Counted from the stretch's first letter, positions 8,848 to 20,177 are shown. The stretch is 64,000 nucleotides of DNA from Gammaproteobacteria bacterium (GCA_021324305.1 JAJPJI010000015.1:124001-188000), one strand, 5' to 3'. The notes: generated from the letters alone by a model not told the origin. Translations and numbers: made by a program.

Positions 8848-9741
8848 ATGAAATCAAATCGTGATCATCATGAAAGCACCAGCGATCGGAACGACACCTC
8901 CACCCTACCCCCCAAAAAAAGATTCATGGCCAAATTACGTTTGGAAAGCGCACCCACAGAATCTGGCGAGCCAGCTCAACATCCCGAAACTGTATCAGGC
9001 ATACCGTTATTGCCGGCAATAGAACCGGATGAACACGAAAGAGAAGACGCTTCATCTGATATGGAAATAAGTGATGACGACCAGCCTGGCAAGGCTAAGC
9101 CCAATATTATCTGGTTAAATCCGGCATTCTACGTCAGCAGCTCCACAACATTATTCCCCACGCCAAAGCCGCTCACGCATGCCAAGAATCCATTGCGCGC
9201 AGCGCTGGAACAACATTTTAGCCTGATGAATCAAACTGAATTGAAGCCTTATCACTATAGCGAAGTTCTACGCGAAATCGCCATTTATCATCGGGCACAC
9301 AGACACGAGAAAAAACCTGGCGAAGAAGATATTCTTTCGACTATTTTATTTTTACACGAAAAAGCCGTCGTCATTGAACCAGCCAGCAAACTTGCCGTTG
9401 AACAGCTGAGCAGTTACAGGCTCCACCAGCCCCTGTCAATCAGTGAAGGAAAAATCCAAAGCGCGCGTGTTACAAGATATGAAGAGGAATGCAGGAAACA
9501 CGGTCAGGTAAATTTCTTCTGGATGGCGCTTGATAAATATATTGATCGCCTGCGTACAATCTACCCTGATTTCAACGCCAGACTGGCTGAGGTTTGCAGA
9601 CATCTGAACGCATCGGATACCATCAACCGCATGCGCGCCAAACATGTGCCTGGCGAGCAGAAGATCGTCGCCTCATGCGAAGCCTTTTCTGATGCTGCGA
9701 AGCAGCTGGAAGTGAACACTGCTTTTAAAAAAATATTCTAG
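8848..9741 (+). CDS. Orphan hydrophilic protein
   Basis: I do not recognise this 297-residue protein. The first 110 residues are low-complexity, rich in Ser, Glu, Asp and Pro, and probably disordered ([15 protein letters not shown]). Residues 120-297 look helical and folded. There is no signal peptide or membrane segment. It lies between orn and plsY on a strand and spacing that suggest its own promoter. The architecture (disordered N-terminus, compact helical C-terminus, orphan) resembles type IV-secreted effectors of Legionellales, but no secretion signal can be asserted. Confidence 0.6.
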   Translation: MKSNRDHHESTSDRNDTSTLPPKKRFMAKLRLESAPTESGEPAQHPETVSGIPLLPAIEPDEHEREDASSDMEISDDDQPGKAKPNIIWLNPAFYVSSSTTLFPTPKPLTHAKNPLRAALEQHFSLMNQTELKPYHYSEVLREIAIYHRAHRHEKKPGEEDILSTILFLHEKAVVIEPASKLAVEQLSSYRLHQPLSISEGKIQSARVTRYEEECRKHGQVNFFWMALDKYIDRLRTIYPDFNARLAEVCRHLNASDTINRMRAKHVPGEQKIVASCEAFSDAAKQLEVNTAFKKIF

Positions 9742-9815
9742 CAGTGTATGCAGAGAGGAGTTGGCACTCGCTGGCTCCTCATGTAGATTAGCGCATTTTA
9801 TAGGACAGGCAGAGC

Positions 9816-10421
9816 ATGACCAACCTGGAAATTGCAGTTGCAACATATATTTCATATCTGATTGGATCTGTATCAAGCGCCATCATTGTGTGCCGTGCAA
9901 TGGGTCTTCCCGATCCCCGCACACTGGGCTCCAGGAATCCGGGCGCAACCAATGTCCTGAGAATTGGCGGCAAAAAAGCCGCCATCATTACCCTCGCTGG
10001 CGATATGCTCAAAGGCGTCATACCAGTTCTCACCGCGAGGTGGCTGGGATTTGAAGCCAACGCGCTCGCCCTTATTTCCTTTGCGGCATTCCTCGGACAC
10101 CTGTTTCCCATTTTTTTCCGCTTTGAAGGCGGCAAAGGCGTAGCAACCGCGCTGGGGTGCATTCTGGCGCTCTCCTTTCCAGCCGGACTTAGCTGGATTG
10201 CAACCTGGGGAATTGTTGCCATGCTGTTTCGCTATTCTTCGCTCGCTTCTCTCATGGCTTCATTGCTAGCGCCGGTTTATATCTGGTATTTCACGGATAA
10301 TTTCCTCTGGGCAGCAACCACCGCCTTGATGAGTCTGATTCTGATTATTCGCCACCGCACGAATATCGCAAAATTAATTCGGGGCGAAGAAAGCAAGATA
10401 GGAAAAAAGAAAGCCGCTTAA
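9816..10421 (+). CDS. plsY: Glycerol-3-phosphate acyltransferase PlsY
   Basis: The 201-residue inner-membrane protein transfers acyl from acyl phosphate to glycerol-3-phosphate, the first step of phospholipid synthesis. The three PlsY motifs are present: SVSSAIIVCR in the first loop, GSRNPGATNVLR, and FEGGKGVATALG. About five hydrophobic helices are evident. It converges on tsaD with only 19 bases between the stop codons. Confidence 0.95.
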   Translation: MTNLEIAVATYISYLIGSVSSAIIVCRAMGLPDPRTLGSRNPGATNVLRIGGKKAAIITLAGDMLKGVIPVLTARWLGFEANALALISFAAFLGHLFPIFFRFEGGKGVATALGCILALSFPAGLSWIATWGIVAMLFRYSSLASLMASLLAPVYIWYFTDNFLWAATTALMSLILIIRHRTNIAKLIRGEESKIGKKKAA

Positions 10422-10440
10422 TCCAATTAGAGAGTATTCA

Positions 10441-11460
10441 TTAACTACCCTGTAATTGATCCAAAGGCCATCGGGGAAAAACTTCCACGCCGAACGCTTC
10501 ACGCTCGCCGGCCATCAACCGCTGGCATCCCACATAAGCAATCATTGCACCGTTATCGGTACAAAACTCGAGACGCGGAAAATAAAGCGCGGCCTCATGC
10601 TTTTTACACATTTCATGCAAGGCATGGCGCAGCGCTGAATTCGCACCAACTCCGCCGGCAATCACCAGCGTCCGAAACCCGGTCTGCTGCAATGCGCGGC
10701 GGCATTTGATCGTAAGCGTTTCGACCACAGCATCTTCAAATGCGCGGGCAATGTCCGCTTTGGTCTGATTATCATTGCCATGTGATTCTACCGTATGTAA
10801 AGCAAATGTTTTCAAGCCGCTGAAACTAAAATCCAATCCCGGCCTGTCTATCATGGGTCGCGGGAAATGAAACCGTTTTGGATCGCCTTTTTCTGCCAGT
10901 TTCGCGAGCGCCGCACCGCCAGGATAGCCTAACCCAAGCAGCTTGGCGGTTTTATCAAATGCCTCGCCGGCGGCATCATCCAGCGTATCACCGATAATTT
11001 CATATTTTCCCAACCCTTCCACCTTGACCAATTCGGTATGACCGCCTGAAACCAGCAAGGCTAGAAAAGGAAATGCTGGCGGATTCAGCTCAAGAAACGG
11101 AGCCAGTAAATGCCCCTCCAGATGATGCACGCCTATCGTTGGCACCCCCAGCGCAAAGCCTAATGTCCGCCCGAGCATGGCGCCAATCAATAGCGCGCCA
11201 ACCAATCCGGGGCCTTTTGTATATGCAACACCCTCTATGTCCTTGCAGGTGATGCCGGCCTTGATTAATACCTCATCAATCAACGGTACAGCCTTGCGCA
11301 CATGGTCGCGCGATGCAAGCTCTGGCACCACGCCGCCCCATTTGGCATGAATATCTGTTTGGCTATAAATGGTGTGCGCAAGCAGACCGCGCTTTGCGTC
11401 ATAAAGCGCGATACCAGTCTCATCACACGATGTTTCTATGCCCAAAACAAGCATGTTCAA
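10441..11460 (-). CDS. tsaD: TsaD, tRNA threonylcarbamoyladenosine transferase
   Basis: This 339-residue ASKHA-fold enzyme transfers the threonylcarbamoyl group to A37 of tRNA. Metal-binding [13 protein letters not shown] at the N-terminus and VSGGHTELV are all intact. It acts with TsaE (222-683), TsaB and TsaC. It is divergent from the LysR gene and faces away from rpsU, as in many gammaproteobacteria. Translation may start at Met1 or Met3 ([11 protein letters not shown]). Confidence 0.96.
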   Translation of the reverse strand: MNMLVLGIETSCDETGIALYDAKRGLLAHTIYSQTDIHAKWGGVVPELASRDHVRKAVPLIDEVLIKAGITCKDIEGVAYTKGPGLVGALLIGAMLGRTLGFALGVPTIGVHHLEGHLLAPFLELNPPAFPFLALLVSGGHTELVKVEGLGKYEIIGDTLDDAAGEAFDKTAKLLGLGYPGGAALAKLAEKGDPKRFHFPRPMIDRPGLDFSFSGLKTFALHTVESHGNDNQTKADIARAFEDAVVETLTIKCRRALQQTGFRTLVIAGGVGANSALRHALHEMCKKHEAALYFPRLEFCTDNGAMIAYVGCQRLMAGEREAFGVEVFPRWPLDQLQGS

Positions 11461-11593
11461 TCTTTACCCGGAACAAAAAAATGTGTCATATTCTATCACA
11501 CCGTATTTAACCGCCAAGCTTTGGCTGTGTCGATATGAATGCATAAAAAGCAAGCGTGCTCGTTGAACTTCTCAAAAAACCTGGAGTGAAATC

Positions 11594-12460
11594 ATGATTC
11601 CCTCTTCTTCTGATCTGGCTTATTTTCTGGAAGTAGCCAATCTGCTCAACCTTTCCCGTGCGGCTGAAACCCTGGGAATCAGCCAGCCGTCACTAACGCT
11701 TGCCATGCAAAGACTTGAAGATGCCGTTGGCACCGCCATCTTGATACGCCACAAACGCGGTGTTTCACTTACTAAGGCAGGCAAGCAGCTGCTTCTTCAT
11801 ACCCGTCAGCTGGTGCAGCAATGGGACACTATCAAATCCGAAACACTGGCATCCGTCCATGAAGTACAGGGATGCTATACAATTGGCTGCCACCCATCGG
11901 TTGCGCTTTATTCCCTGCCGCGCTTTTTGGCTGAGTTACTGGATAACTACCCTAAACTCGAGGTCAAATTAAGACATGATAGTTCACGCAAGATTACTGA
12001 GCAGGTGATTAATCTTGCCATTGATATCGGCATTGTGGTCAACCCCGTCAAGCATCCTGACCTGATAATCAAAAAACTTGCCGGCGATAAAATAACCCTG
12101 TGGCAAGGTCTTTCCAAACGCTCCCTCCAGGATATTCATTCGGATCGGGCTCAACTGATAGGTGATCCTGATCTGATCCAAACCCAGACAATCTTGAGAA
12201 GCCTTAAAAAAATGGGAATGAACTATTCCCGCATGATTACCACCAACAGTCTTGAGGTGGTGGCAGAATTAACCGCCATTGGTTGTGGTATCGGTATCCT
12301 CCCGGCCAATATCGCCAGATTGAAAAATCTTTCCAGCATACCCAAAGCGCCTTTTTATGATGATGAAATTTGCCTGCTTTATCATGGCAGTAACCGTAAT
12401 ATCAAAGCCATACAGGTAATTGCGGATGCGATAAAAAACGCCTTCCGCAATTCACGCTAG
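11594..12460 (+). CDS. LysR-family transcription regulator
   Basis: The 288-residue protein has an N-terminal winged helix (residues 5-65: FLEVANLLNLSRAAETLGISQPSLTLAMQRLE) and a periplasmic-binding-protein-like effector domain. The start has a good ribosome site (CTGGAGTG). LysR regulators usually control a divergent neighbour, but here the divergent gene is tsaD, an unlikely target. The regulated gene and inducer are unknown. Confidence 0.92.
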   Translation: MIPSSSDLAYFLEVANLLNLSRAAETLGISQPSLTLAMQRLEDAVGTAILIRHKRGVSLTKAGKQLLLHTRQLVQQWDTIKSETLASVHEVQGCYTIGCHPSVALYSLPRFLAELLDNYPKLEVKLRHDSSRKITEQVINLAIDIGIVVNPVKHPDLIIKKLAGDKITLWQGLSKRSLQDIHSDRAQLIGDPDLIQTQTILRSLKKMGMNYSRMITTNSLEVVAELTAIGCGIGILPANIARLKNLSSIPKAPFYDDEICLLYHGSNRNIKAIQVIADAIKNAFRNSR

Positions 12461-12672
12461 CGCCTCTTGCCAATGCAGAAGCGGGCCAAAAAAAGGGGCT
12501 TGATAAGCGCTCCCTTCAGAAACAAACTATACTGATTTAAATGGCGCTTAATTTTTGGACAGTCATGCGGCCGTAAGGAGATAGATATTCACCAAGCCTT
12601 TGCATTTCTTCGCATCTGGCATTAGAATTGGCGCTCTTCATTGATTAATAAATTTAGGATAAAGCTTACGAT

Positions 12673-12924
12673 ATGCCAACAGTACGTGTAAGAGACAACG
12701 AAAATTTTGAACTGAGCCTGCGCCGCTTTAAGCGTCTGTGCGAAAAGGCCGGTATTCTCGCCGACTTAAGACGCCATGAATTCTATGAAAAGCCCACCTG
12801 GAAACGTAAGCGCAAGAAGGCAGCTGCTGTAAAACGCTACCAGAAGAAGATCCTGCGTGAGCATATGGCATTGGAACGTGATCGTCAGCCAATTGGCACC
12901 GGCAACAAGAAAGAAGCTGCTTAA
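12673..12924 (+). CDS. rpsU: Ribosomal protein bS21 with a C-terminal extension
   Basis: The first ~70 residues are canonical bS21 ([32 protein letters not shown]). The protein is 83 residues instead of the usual 71, with an extra tail ([16 protein letters not shown]). bS21 is a small-subunit protein that aids 5' mRNA pairing. It opens the classic rpsU-dnaG-rpoD macromolecular synthesis cluster. Confidence 0.96.
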   Translation: MPTVRVRDNENFELSLRRFKRLCEKAGILADLRRHEFYEKPTWKRKRKKAAAVKRYQKKILREHMALERDRQPIGTGNKKEAA

Positions 12925-13033
12925 GTAATTCATTATCAAGCCCGGCCCGGCAATATCCGGGTTGAGCTTGTATGGTCAAATGCGGCGTGCAATCGACCGC
13001 AACTGTTAAACATTTTTTCAGCGAGCATAAACA

Positions 13034-13486
13034 ATGACATCACTGATCAAGGGAAAGATCCTTGAAGACATGAAAACCGCCATGCGCGAACAGAACAAAG
13101 ACCGCCTGGCAGCCATCCGTCTTATTATGGCCGCCCTCAAACAGCGCGAAGTTGATGAGCGTATTGAGTTATCAGACGAACAAATCATTGCCACCCTGAA
13201 CAAAATGATCAAACAGCGCCGTGATTCCATTTCACAATTCGAAGCCGGCAACCGTGCCGATCTGGCACAGAAAGAAGCGGAAGAAGTCCGTATTATCCAG
13301 CAGTATCTACCCGCCCAATTATCTGAAGCCGAAGTTGAACAGGCTGTTGCCGCAGCCATACAGGAATCGGGAGCCAGCTCTGCCAAAGACATGGGCAAAG
13401 TCATGGGCCTGTTAAAAACCAGACTGCAAGGCAAAGCGGACATGACCATTGTCAGCGCCAAGGTAAAAGAAAAACTGGCTGGATAA
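13034..13486 (+). CDS. GatB/YqeY domain protein
   Basis: The 150-residue protein is a stand-alone YqeY domain (ADMKTAMREQNKDRLAAIRLI-like N-terminus, then GKVMGLLKTRLQGKADM, the conserved glycine-rich end). The domain is related to the tRNA-binding tail of GatB amidotransferase. Its stand-alone role is not well defined. Placement between rpsU and dnaG is common in proteobacteria. Confidence 0.93.
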   Translation: MTSLIKGKILEDMKTAMREQNKDRLAAIRLIMAALKQREVDERIELSDEQIIATLNKMIKQRRDSISQFEAGNRADLAQKEAEEVRIIQQYLPAQLSEAEVEQAVAAAIQESGASSAKDMGKVMGLLKTRLQGKADMTIVSAKVKEKLAG

Positions 13487-13742
13487 TTGCACCAGTAGCC
13501 ACGCAAATGATTTCAGCAAACCCACTCCTGTCTTGAAGTTATACTCCCTGCCTTCAGATACAGCGTGACCCGTTTATTATTGATTTATTTTTTCAATTTA
13601 TTATCTTAAGCTTGCATTCATTTTGAGCCGGACAGCAGCATGCACGCTACCTAAACATTCCTGGCTCTGATATAACTATCACTCTGATTAAAAGTTTATT
13701 CTCTTGCAGGCAGGAGAATGAATCCTGATGTGAGGTCATAGC

Positions 13743-15494
13743 GTGAACATCCCGCGGGAATTTATCGAACTACTGTTAGCCAAAGTTGATATTGTCGACC
13801 TCATCAACACGCAGGTACCATTGCGTAAAAAATCTGGCAGTAACTATTTCGCCCGCTGCCCTTTCCACAATGAAAAAAGCGCATCATTTTCTGTCAGCCA
13901 ACCTAAGCAGTTTTATTACTGTTTTGGCTGCGGCGCGCATGGCAATGCAATCGACTTTATCATACAGCATGAACGATTAAGCTTCCCTGAAGCGATTGAA
14001 ACACTTGCACGCCAGGTCGGGATGGAGGTCCCTCATACATCCGGCAGCGTCAAAAAAGATGATTCACTGCCCGCATTATATGAAATAATGACTAACGTAA
14101 CCCATTATTATTATGAGCAAATGCGTAAATCGCAACGCGCCATCGGCTATCTTAAAAACCGTGGTATTTCCGGGAAAATAGCCAAACAATTCAGCCTGGG
14201 TTATGCACCAACCGGATGGAGTCATGTTCTCGACCAGTTTGGCAAGACCGAAGCGGATAAAAAGAAACTGCTGGACACCGGACTGATCATTAAAAAAGAT
14301 GATGGCGGCTATTACGACCGTTTCCGTGACCGCATCATGTTCCCTATTCATGACTATCGCGGCCGCATTATCGGTTTTGGCGGACGTATTCTTGATCAAG
14401 GTGAGCCCAAATACCTGAATTCGCCAGAAACCCCCTTGTTCCAGAAAGGCCACGAATTATATGGCCTGTACCAGGCCATACAAATTAATCGCAAACTGGA
14501 CCGTGTGCTGGTAGTCGAAGGTTATATGGATGTGGTTGCGCTTTTCCAACATGAGATCACCTATGCCGTTGCCACACTGGGAACTGCCACCACCAGCCAC
14601 CATTTGCAGCGCTTAATGCGTTATACATCAGAAATTGTGTTTTGTTTCGATGGCGATGAAGCTGGCCGCACAGCGGCATGGCGCGCACTTCAGGTTATTT
14701 TTCCGCTGATGCAAGATAATCTGCAAATCCGTTTTTTATTTTTGCCAGATGGAGAAGATCCTGATTCATTGATACGCAAGGAAGGCAAACCTGCATTTGA
14801 AAAGCGTTTATCTTCGGCCTTGTCACTTTCTGCCTTTTTCTTTCAGATATTAAGCAGGCAGAGTGATCTTGCCACGATTGAGGGACGCGCACGTTTCGCA
14901 GCATCAGCATTGAACTATATCAAACAGGTACCCGCGGGGATTCTACCCGAAATCCTGGTGGAAGAATTGGCCAAACGCGCAAGAATCGATGCAAGTGAAT
15001 TAAAGAACCAGGTCAAAAAGCCAGAAGCCGCCACCACTGACAGTTTCAGCCTTCCTGCCTCCCCGCAGGATTCAGCCAGGCCCAAGCTCAAGGCGCCCAT
15101 GCATATGGCTTTGGGATTGCTGGTCCAAAACCCGTCACTCGCAAATCTCATCACCGAGCCATTGCCCAGAAGCACCCTGCCTGGTCACGCCTTTCTTGGA
15201 CAGCTGCTCGAAATCATCAGGCAAAACCCGGCAATCAGTACGGCAAGCCTGGTTGAACAGTGGAAGGGACAAAAGGAAGAACGTTTTATCGCCAGCCTTG
15301 TCTGCTGGGAACATCTGATTCCCGAAACCGGCATCCAGAAAGAATTTCTGGGCGCCGTTCAGCAATTGACTCTCTTATCCATGGACGAGGAAATTAACCG
15401 GCTCCTAGCCAAGGCCGCCCAGGATCCCCTGACAGAAGAAGAAAAACAGGAATTAAGTCAGTGGATAGCAAAAAAGAAAATGCTGTCTGTATAA
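13743..15494 (+). CDS. dnaG: DNA primase DnaG
   Basis: The 583-residue replicative primase begins at a GTG (MNIPREFIELLLAKVDIVDLI). The zinc-binding CHC2 motif (CPFH...CFGC) lies at about residues 40-64. The Toprim core follows with VVEGYMDVVAL and FCFDGDEAGRTAA, then a helicase-binding C-terminal domain of lower conservation. It makes RNA primers at the replication fork. Confidence 0.97.
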   Translation: MNIPREFIELLLAKVDIVDLINTQVPLRKKSGSNYFARCPFHNEKSASFSVSQPKQFYYCFGCGAHGNAIDFIIQHERLSFPEAIETLARQVGMEVPHTSGSVKKDDSLPALYEIMTNVTHYYYEQMRKSQRAIGYLKNRGISGKIAKQFSLGYAPTGWSHVLDQFGKTEADKKKLLDTGLIIKKDDGGYYDRFRDRIMFPIHDYRGRIIGFGGRILDQGEPKYLNSPETPLFQKGHELYGLYQAIQINRKLDRVLVVEGYMDVVALFQHEITYAVATLGTATTSHHLQRLMRYTSEIVFCFDGDEAGRTAAWRALQVIFPLMQDNLQIRFLFLPDGEDPDSLIRKEGKPAFEKRLSSALSLSAFFFQILSRQSDLATIEGRARFAASALNYIKQVPAGILPEILVEELAKRARIDASELKNQVKKPEAATTDSFSLPASPQDSARPKLKAPMHMALGLLVQNPSLANLITEPLPRSTLPGHAFLGQLLEIIRQNPAISTASLVEQWKGQKEERFIASLVCWEHLIPETGIQKEFLGAVQQLTLLSMDEEINRLLAKAAQDPLTEEEKQELSQWIAKKKMLSV

Positions 15495-15708
15495 ATTTTT
15501 ATATTATTCAATCAATTGAGAATACACTGTACGGCCGTCGCCAGAGCCATCCCAAGCCATATGGATTGCTGCGCGCAAAATACGCTTTTGATATGCCGAT
15601 CATGACATTTGCCCGAAAATAGTAGATAATACAAGATCGTCTTGCTTTGCAAATACTTGGCTATACTATATACAGACAACCGTTTAATTTCAGACAGGTT
15701 ACCATACT

Positions 15709-17583
15709 ATGGATCAACAAGATTCCCAAAAAGAATCACAAAAGTCTCGCCTTAAAGAACTCATTACCCGTGGTAAAGAGCAGGGTTATCTTACCTATGC
15801 CGAAGTGAACGACCACTTGCCCGCTGACATCACTGATCCCGAACAGATCGAAGACATTATCAGCATGATTAATGACATGGGCATCAAGGTTTCCGAAGAT
15901 GCGCCAGAAATGGAAGAATTACTTCTCGCCGAAGGCGAAGCATCAGAAGACGAAGTCGCCGCAGAAGAAGTAGCAAATGCACTTGCTGTGGTTGATGGCG
16001 AACTGGGACGCACCACTGATCCAGTACGCATGTACATGCGCGAGATGGGCCGGGTAGAGCTGCTTTCGCGTGAAGGCGAGATCGCGATTGCCAAACGAAT
16101 CGAAGAAGGCATGAGCCAGATGCTGACCACGCTTGCCTATCAGCCACAAATGATTGCCGAGGTACTGGGTGATTACGATCGTGTGGAAAAAGGTGAATTG
16201 CGTTTAAGCGATGTCATTAGTGGTTATATCGAACCTGACCTCGAAGGTGTTGAAGATGATGGTGACGAAGGTGAAGAAGGCGCCAGCGCACCCAAAACCA
16301 AATCCGCCGAACCCGTTGTCGGAGATGTGGATGAAGAAGCCGAAGACGCTGATCCGTTTGATGATGAAGCCGGACTTGATCCGGTCAAGGCCAAGGAAAG
16401 ATTTGATGAATTGCGAAAAATCTATGCCGAAGCCGTTGCAGTAGAAAAAAAGCACGGACAAAAACACAAGAAATCCCTTGCCAAACGCGAAGATCTCGCC
16501 AAGTTTTTCATGGATATCAAGCTGTCTCCGCGTCAATTTAACAAGCTGTCGAGGAAAATGCGCAGCATGCTGGATGAGATCCGCGCCCAGGAAAGAATGA
16601 TTATGGATTTATGCGTCAACAAAGGCAAAATTCCGCGCAAGGCATTCATTACTTCATTCGTCAACAATGAAACCAATGTCGAATGGATCAAGCAGCATAC
16701 CAATAAGGCTTATTTCAGTGACCTGGAAAAATTCATTCCTGATATTCAACGTTCACAAAAGAAATTAATCAGCCTCGAAGAACAGATGCGCATGACAATC
16801 GCCGAAATCAAGGAAGTGAATCGCCGCTTGTCCATTGGCGAGGCTAAAGCCCGCCGCGCGAAAAAGGAAATGGTGGAAGCCAACCTGCGTCTCGTTATTT
16901 CGATCGCAAAAAAATATACCAATCGTGGCCTGCAATTCCTGGACTTGATCCAGGAAGGCAATATCGGCCTGATGAAAGCGGTAGACAAGTTTGAATATCA
17001 GCGCGGATATAAATTCTCAACGTATGCAACATGGTGGATACGCCAGGCAATTACCCGTTCTATCGCAGACCAGGCACGCACCATTCGTATTCCTGTACAT
17101 ATGATTGAGACCATTAACAAGCTAAACCGTATTTCACGACAGCTCTTGCAGGAAACCGGCCAGGAGCCAACGCCTGAAGAGTTAAGCCGCCGGATGAATA
17201 TCCCGGAAGACAAGATACGTAAAATCCTCAAGATCGCCAAAGAGCCTATCTCCATGGAAACACCAATTGGCGATGATGAAGATTCACATCTGGGTGATTT
17301 CATTGAAGACCTCAACACCATGTCACCTATCGATGCCGCAACCAACTTTGGACTGTCTGAAGCCGTACAAAAAGTACTGGGCTCACTGACACCGCGCGAA
17401 GCAAAGGTATTACGCATGCGTTTTGGCATCAACATGAACACGGACCACACTCTCGAAGAAGTCGGTAAACAATTTGATGTTACCCGCGAGCGTATCCGCC
17501 AGATTGAAGCAAAAGCCTTGCGCAAACTGCGTCATCCCTCCCGTGCTGAGCAATTACGCAGCTTCCTGGAAGAGCAGGAATAA
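15709..17583 (+). CDS. rpoD: RNA polymerase primary sigma factor RpoD
   Basis: The 624-residue sigma-70 has region 1.1, a long acidic non-conserved region (about residues 185-255, rich in Glu and Asp), then regions 1.2-4.2. Key motifs are [32 protein letters not shown] and the C-terminal [20 protein letters not shown]. It directs RNA polymerase to housekeeping promoters. A terminator follows immediately. Confidence 0.98.
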   Translation: MDQQDSQKESQKSRLKELITRGKEQGYLTYAEVNDHLPADITDPEQIEDIISMINDMGIKVSEDAPEMEELLLAEGEASEDEVAAEEVANALAVVDGELGRTTDPVRMYMREMGRVELLSREGEIAIAKRIEEGMSQMLTTLAYQPQMIAEVLGDYDRVEKGELRLSDVISGYIEPDLEGVEDDGDEGEEGASAPKTKSAEPVVGDVDEEAEDADPFDDEAGLDPVKAKERFDELRKIYAEAVAVEKKHGQKHKKSLAKREDLAKFFMDIKLSPRQFNKLSRKMRSMLDEIRAQERMIMDLCVNKGKIPRKAFITSFVNNETNVEWIKQHTNKAYFSDLEKFIPDIQRSQKKLISLEEQMRMTIAEIKEVNRRLSIGEAKARRAKKEMVEANLRLVISIAKKYTNRGLQFLDLIQEGNIGLMKAVDKFEYQRGYKFSTYATWWIRQAITRSIADQARTIRIPVHMIETINKLNRISRQLLQETGQEPTPEELSRRMNIPEDKIRKILKIAKEPISMETPIGDDEDSHLGDFIEDLNTMSPIDAATNFGLSEAVQKVLGSLTPREAKVLRMRFGINMNTDHTLEEVGKQFDVTRERIRQIEAKALRKLRHPSRAEQLRSFLEEQE

Positions 17584-17599
17584 AACTCTCAGAATGACT

Positions 17600-17631
17600 C
17601 CCGTTGGCTTAAACCTGGCCAACGGGATTTT
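17600..17631 (+). terminator. Intrinsic terminator after rpoD
   Basis: CCCGTTGGC (17600-17608) pairs with GCCAACGGG (17618-17626) and is followed by ATTTTAT, a short T-rich tract 17 bases past the rpoD stop. Confidence 0.85.
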
Positions 17632-17665
17632 ATCTTGCATACCTAACTTCGGTGCCAGGATCAGC

Positions 17666-17671
17666 TATAAT
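17666..17671 (+). promoter_or_regulatory. -10 element of a probable lemA promoter
   Basis: A perfect TATAAT lies 32 bases before the lemA ATG and just after the rpoD terminator. No convincing -35 box is visible at normal spacing. Confidence 0.4.
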
Positions 17672-17702
17672 AGTTTCATGGACCTAATTTAAGGTACTGA
17701 CC

Positions 17703-18257
17703 ATGATTGCTCTTATCCTGCTTGGTATCATTGTTCTGATTGTTCTATATGTCATCTTTGCTTACAACCGTCTGGTACGCCTTAAAAACCTCACCCAGGA
17801 AGGCTGGAGCGGAATTGACGTCCAACTGAAACAACGCGCCAATCTTATTCCCAATCTGGTTGAAACTGTCAAAGGATATATGGGACATGAACGCGGCGTA
17901 CTTGAGCAAGTCACCCAGTTACGCACGCAAGCATTAGCATCCGGAAACATGCAGGAACGCGCCAATAATGAAAACATGCTTACCAATGCCTTGCGGCAAT
18001 TATTCGCTGTCTCGGAAAATTATCCTGACTTGAAAGCGAGCCAGAATTTTATTGACCTGCAAAACACGTTGACTTCGATTGAAAATCAAATCCAGCTCGC
18101 GCGTCGATACTACAATGGCACCGTCCGGGATTTGAATATCGCCATACAATCCTTTCCGAGCAATGTGATTGCCAATACTTTTAATTTCAAGCCCGCTGAA
18201 TTTTTTGAAATCGAGGATGCGAAAGAACGAGATGTTCCAGCTGTAAAACTCACCTGA
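17703..18257 (+). CDS. LemA family protein
   Basis: The 184-residue protein has one N-terminal membrane helix (ALILLGIIVLIVLYVIFAYNRLV) followed by a long helical bundle with the family motif NLTQEGWSGIDVQLKQRANLIPNLVETVKGY. LemA proteins are membrane anchored, with the bundle outside the cytoplasm; their precise role is unknown. It is 18 bases upstream of a DUF2207 gene, a pairing seen widely in bacteria, so the two likely function together. Confidence 0.93.
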   Translation: MIALILLGIIVLIVLYVIFAYNRLVRLKNLTQEGWSGIDVQLKQRANLIPNLVETVKGYMGHERGVLEQVTQLRTQALASGNMQERANNENMLTNALRQLFAVSENYPDLKASQNFIDLQNTLTSIENQIQLARRYYNGTVRDLNIAIQSFPSNVIANTFNFKPAEFFEIEDAKERDVPAVKLT

Positions 18258-18275
18258 TTTTTTTTAGGAGTTAAC

Positions 18276-20177
18276 ATGCTGAGGTTGAAGTTACTTTTGC
18301 TGCTCGCTTTAGCAGCCATTCTGCTTCTGATATCACCAGCGGCAGCCGCTCAATATCAACCAGAACGCATTTATAATTTTGTCAGCTCCATCGTTGTCAA
18401 CAAGAATGCATCCATTGATGTGACTGAAGTGATTTCCGTTTTTGCCAATCAAGATAGAATTACGCACGGCATTATAAGACGGCTGCCAACACGCTATGTC
18501 GACAGCTACGGTATTTCCCGGCATACGCAATATGATATCCAGCACATCCTGCTAAACGATCAGGACTCCACCTATCACATTGAACGTACGCTAGGCCAGC
18601 TTTCAATTTATATCGGCGACCGGAATACCATTCTTTCGCCTGGCGATTACACTTATACCATTCAATACCACGTCAATGGTGCCATTAATTCTTTGCGTGA
18701 CGCGGATGAACTTTACTGGAATATCACTGGAAATAACTGGGATTTTCCGATAGAACGAGCCCAGGCGAATATACAGCTTCCCGATGGCGCCTCCATCTCT
18801 CGATATGCGGGATATACAGGCGTCACCGGCAGTAAAGGACAGGATTATGCCGTGTCGCAGACCGCTCCCAACCAGATGACCTTCACAACCACACGTACCC
18901 TGGAGCCTGGAGAAGGGCTGACCGTGGCTGCAGCATGGCAAAAAGGCATCATCAGTCAGCCGACCTGGGGACAGTGGCTCTGGCAGCAGCTAACCCCAGG
19001 GCAATACCTGATCATTGAAATCACCTTCATTCTGATTGGTTATTATCTGCTGATCTGGAATTTTTACGGTCGACATCCTCCCAAAGGCACTATTATTCCA
19101 TTATTTGAACCGCCACAGAATTTAACCCCTGAAGCCATGCGCTATATTTTACACATGGGCTTTAATATCAAAACCTTCACTGTTGCGATTATCAATATGG
19201 CGACAGAAGGCTATTTGAAAATCGAAAATGACAACAATAAATTTTTCGTTGTTAATCAGGGGAAATCCATTGATATTCTCGCAGACGAAGAAAAAAACGT
19301 TGCGCTTGAATTATTCAATCAGGGATCATCGCTGGAACTGTCTTCCAGCAATTATGCGCAAATACGCAAGGCACAGCGGGCTTTGCAAAAAAAACTGCAC
19401 GACAAGTATCAAGCAACGTATTTCATTACCAATAACATCTATTTAATGGTCGGCGCCCTCTTTACATTGTTTGCGTTTGCCGCCGCGATCATTTCTGCTG
19501 ATGATCCTGCTTCAGCAGCCCAGGCAGTAGGATGGCTGTCGATATGGACATTCGCCTGCTCTGTCATCCTGATACAAATGTTTTACAAAATTGAGGAAGC
19601 AAAAGCCACAGGTTCCTTTTTGAAAATTCTCGGAGCAACCCTTTCCATTATTTTTGTTTCACCGTTCCTGATTGGTGAAGTCATTGGAATTTATATTTTC
19701 AGTTCGGCTATTCCGATTTTCACGCTGCCCATGCTGTTTTTTATTGTGGTCATTAATATTTTCTTTTATCACTTGCTCAAGGTGCCAACCATTGAAGGCC
19801 GAAAGTTGATGGACCAGATTGAAGGATTCAAATTATATCTTGCAACGACAGAACGATATCGTCTTGAGCAGATGAATCCCCCGCAAAAAACACCAGAATT
19901 GTTTGAAAAATATCTGCCTTACGCCATCGCTCTGGATGTGGAAAATCAATGGGGAGAAAATTTTGATGACGTTTTGCGTAACGCAGGCATTGAACCCAGC
20001 AGCTATCATCCGGTCTGGTACTCAGGCTCAGGCTGGTCGGTCGCTTCGGTTTCTTCCATGCCGCTATTCATCGGGGCAGCGATTACTACTTCCGTGATTT
20101 CATCCTCATCTTCTGGTAGCGGGGGCGGCGGATTCTCAGGCGGTGGTGGCGGAGGAGGCGGCGGAGGGGGATGGTAA
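18276..20177 (+). CDS. DUF2207 membrane protein with a glycine-rich tail
   Basis: The 633-residue protein has a signal peptide (about 1-25), an extracytoplasmic beta-rich DUF2207 domain (about 30-215), membrane helices near 240-260, 375-410 and 450-500, and a cytoplasmic region. It ends in an extreme Ser/Gly tail of about 30 residues (SGGGGFSGGGGGGGGGGGW). Such tails are typical of DUF2207 and TPM-domain proteins found with LemA. Function is not established. Confidence 0.9.
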   Translation: MLRLKLLLLLALAAILLLISPAAAAQYQPERIYNFVSSIVVNKNASIDVTEVISVFANQDRITHGIIRRLPTRYVDSYGISRHTQYDIQHILLNDQDSTYHIERTLGQLSIYIGDRNTILSPGDYTYTIQYHVNGAINSLRDADELYWNITGNNWDFPIERAQANIQLPDGASISRYAGYTGVTGSKGQDYAVSQTAPNQMTFTTTRTLEPGEGLTVAAAWQKGIISQPTWGQWLWQQLTPGQYLIIEITFILIGYYLLIWNFYGRHPPKGTIIPLFEPPQNLTPEAMRYILHMGFNIKTFTVAIINMATEGYLKIENDNNKFFVVNQGKSIDILADEEKNVALELFNQGSSLELSSSNYAQIRKAQRALQKKLHDKYQATYFITNNIYLMVGALFTLFAFAAAIISADDPASAAQAVGWLSIWTFACSVILIQMFYKIEEAKATGSFLKILGATLSIIFVSPFLIGEVIGIYIFSSAIPIFTLPMLFFIVVINIFFYHLLKVPTIEGRKLMDQIEGFKLYLATTERYRLEQMNPPQKTPELFEKYLPYAIALDVENQWGENFDDVLRNAGIEPSSYHPVWYSGSGWSVASVSSMPLFIGAAITTSVISSSSSGSGGGGFSGGGGGGGGGGGW

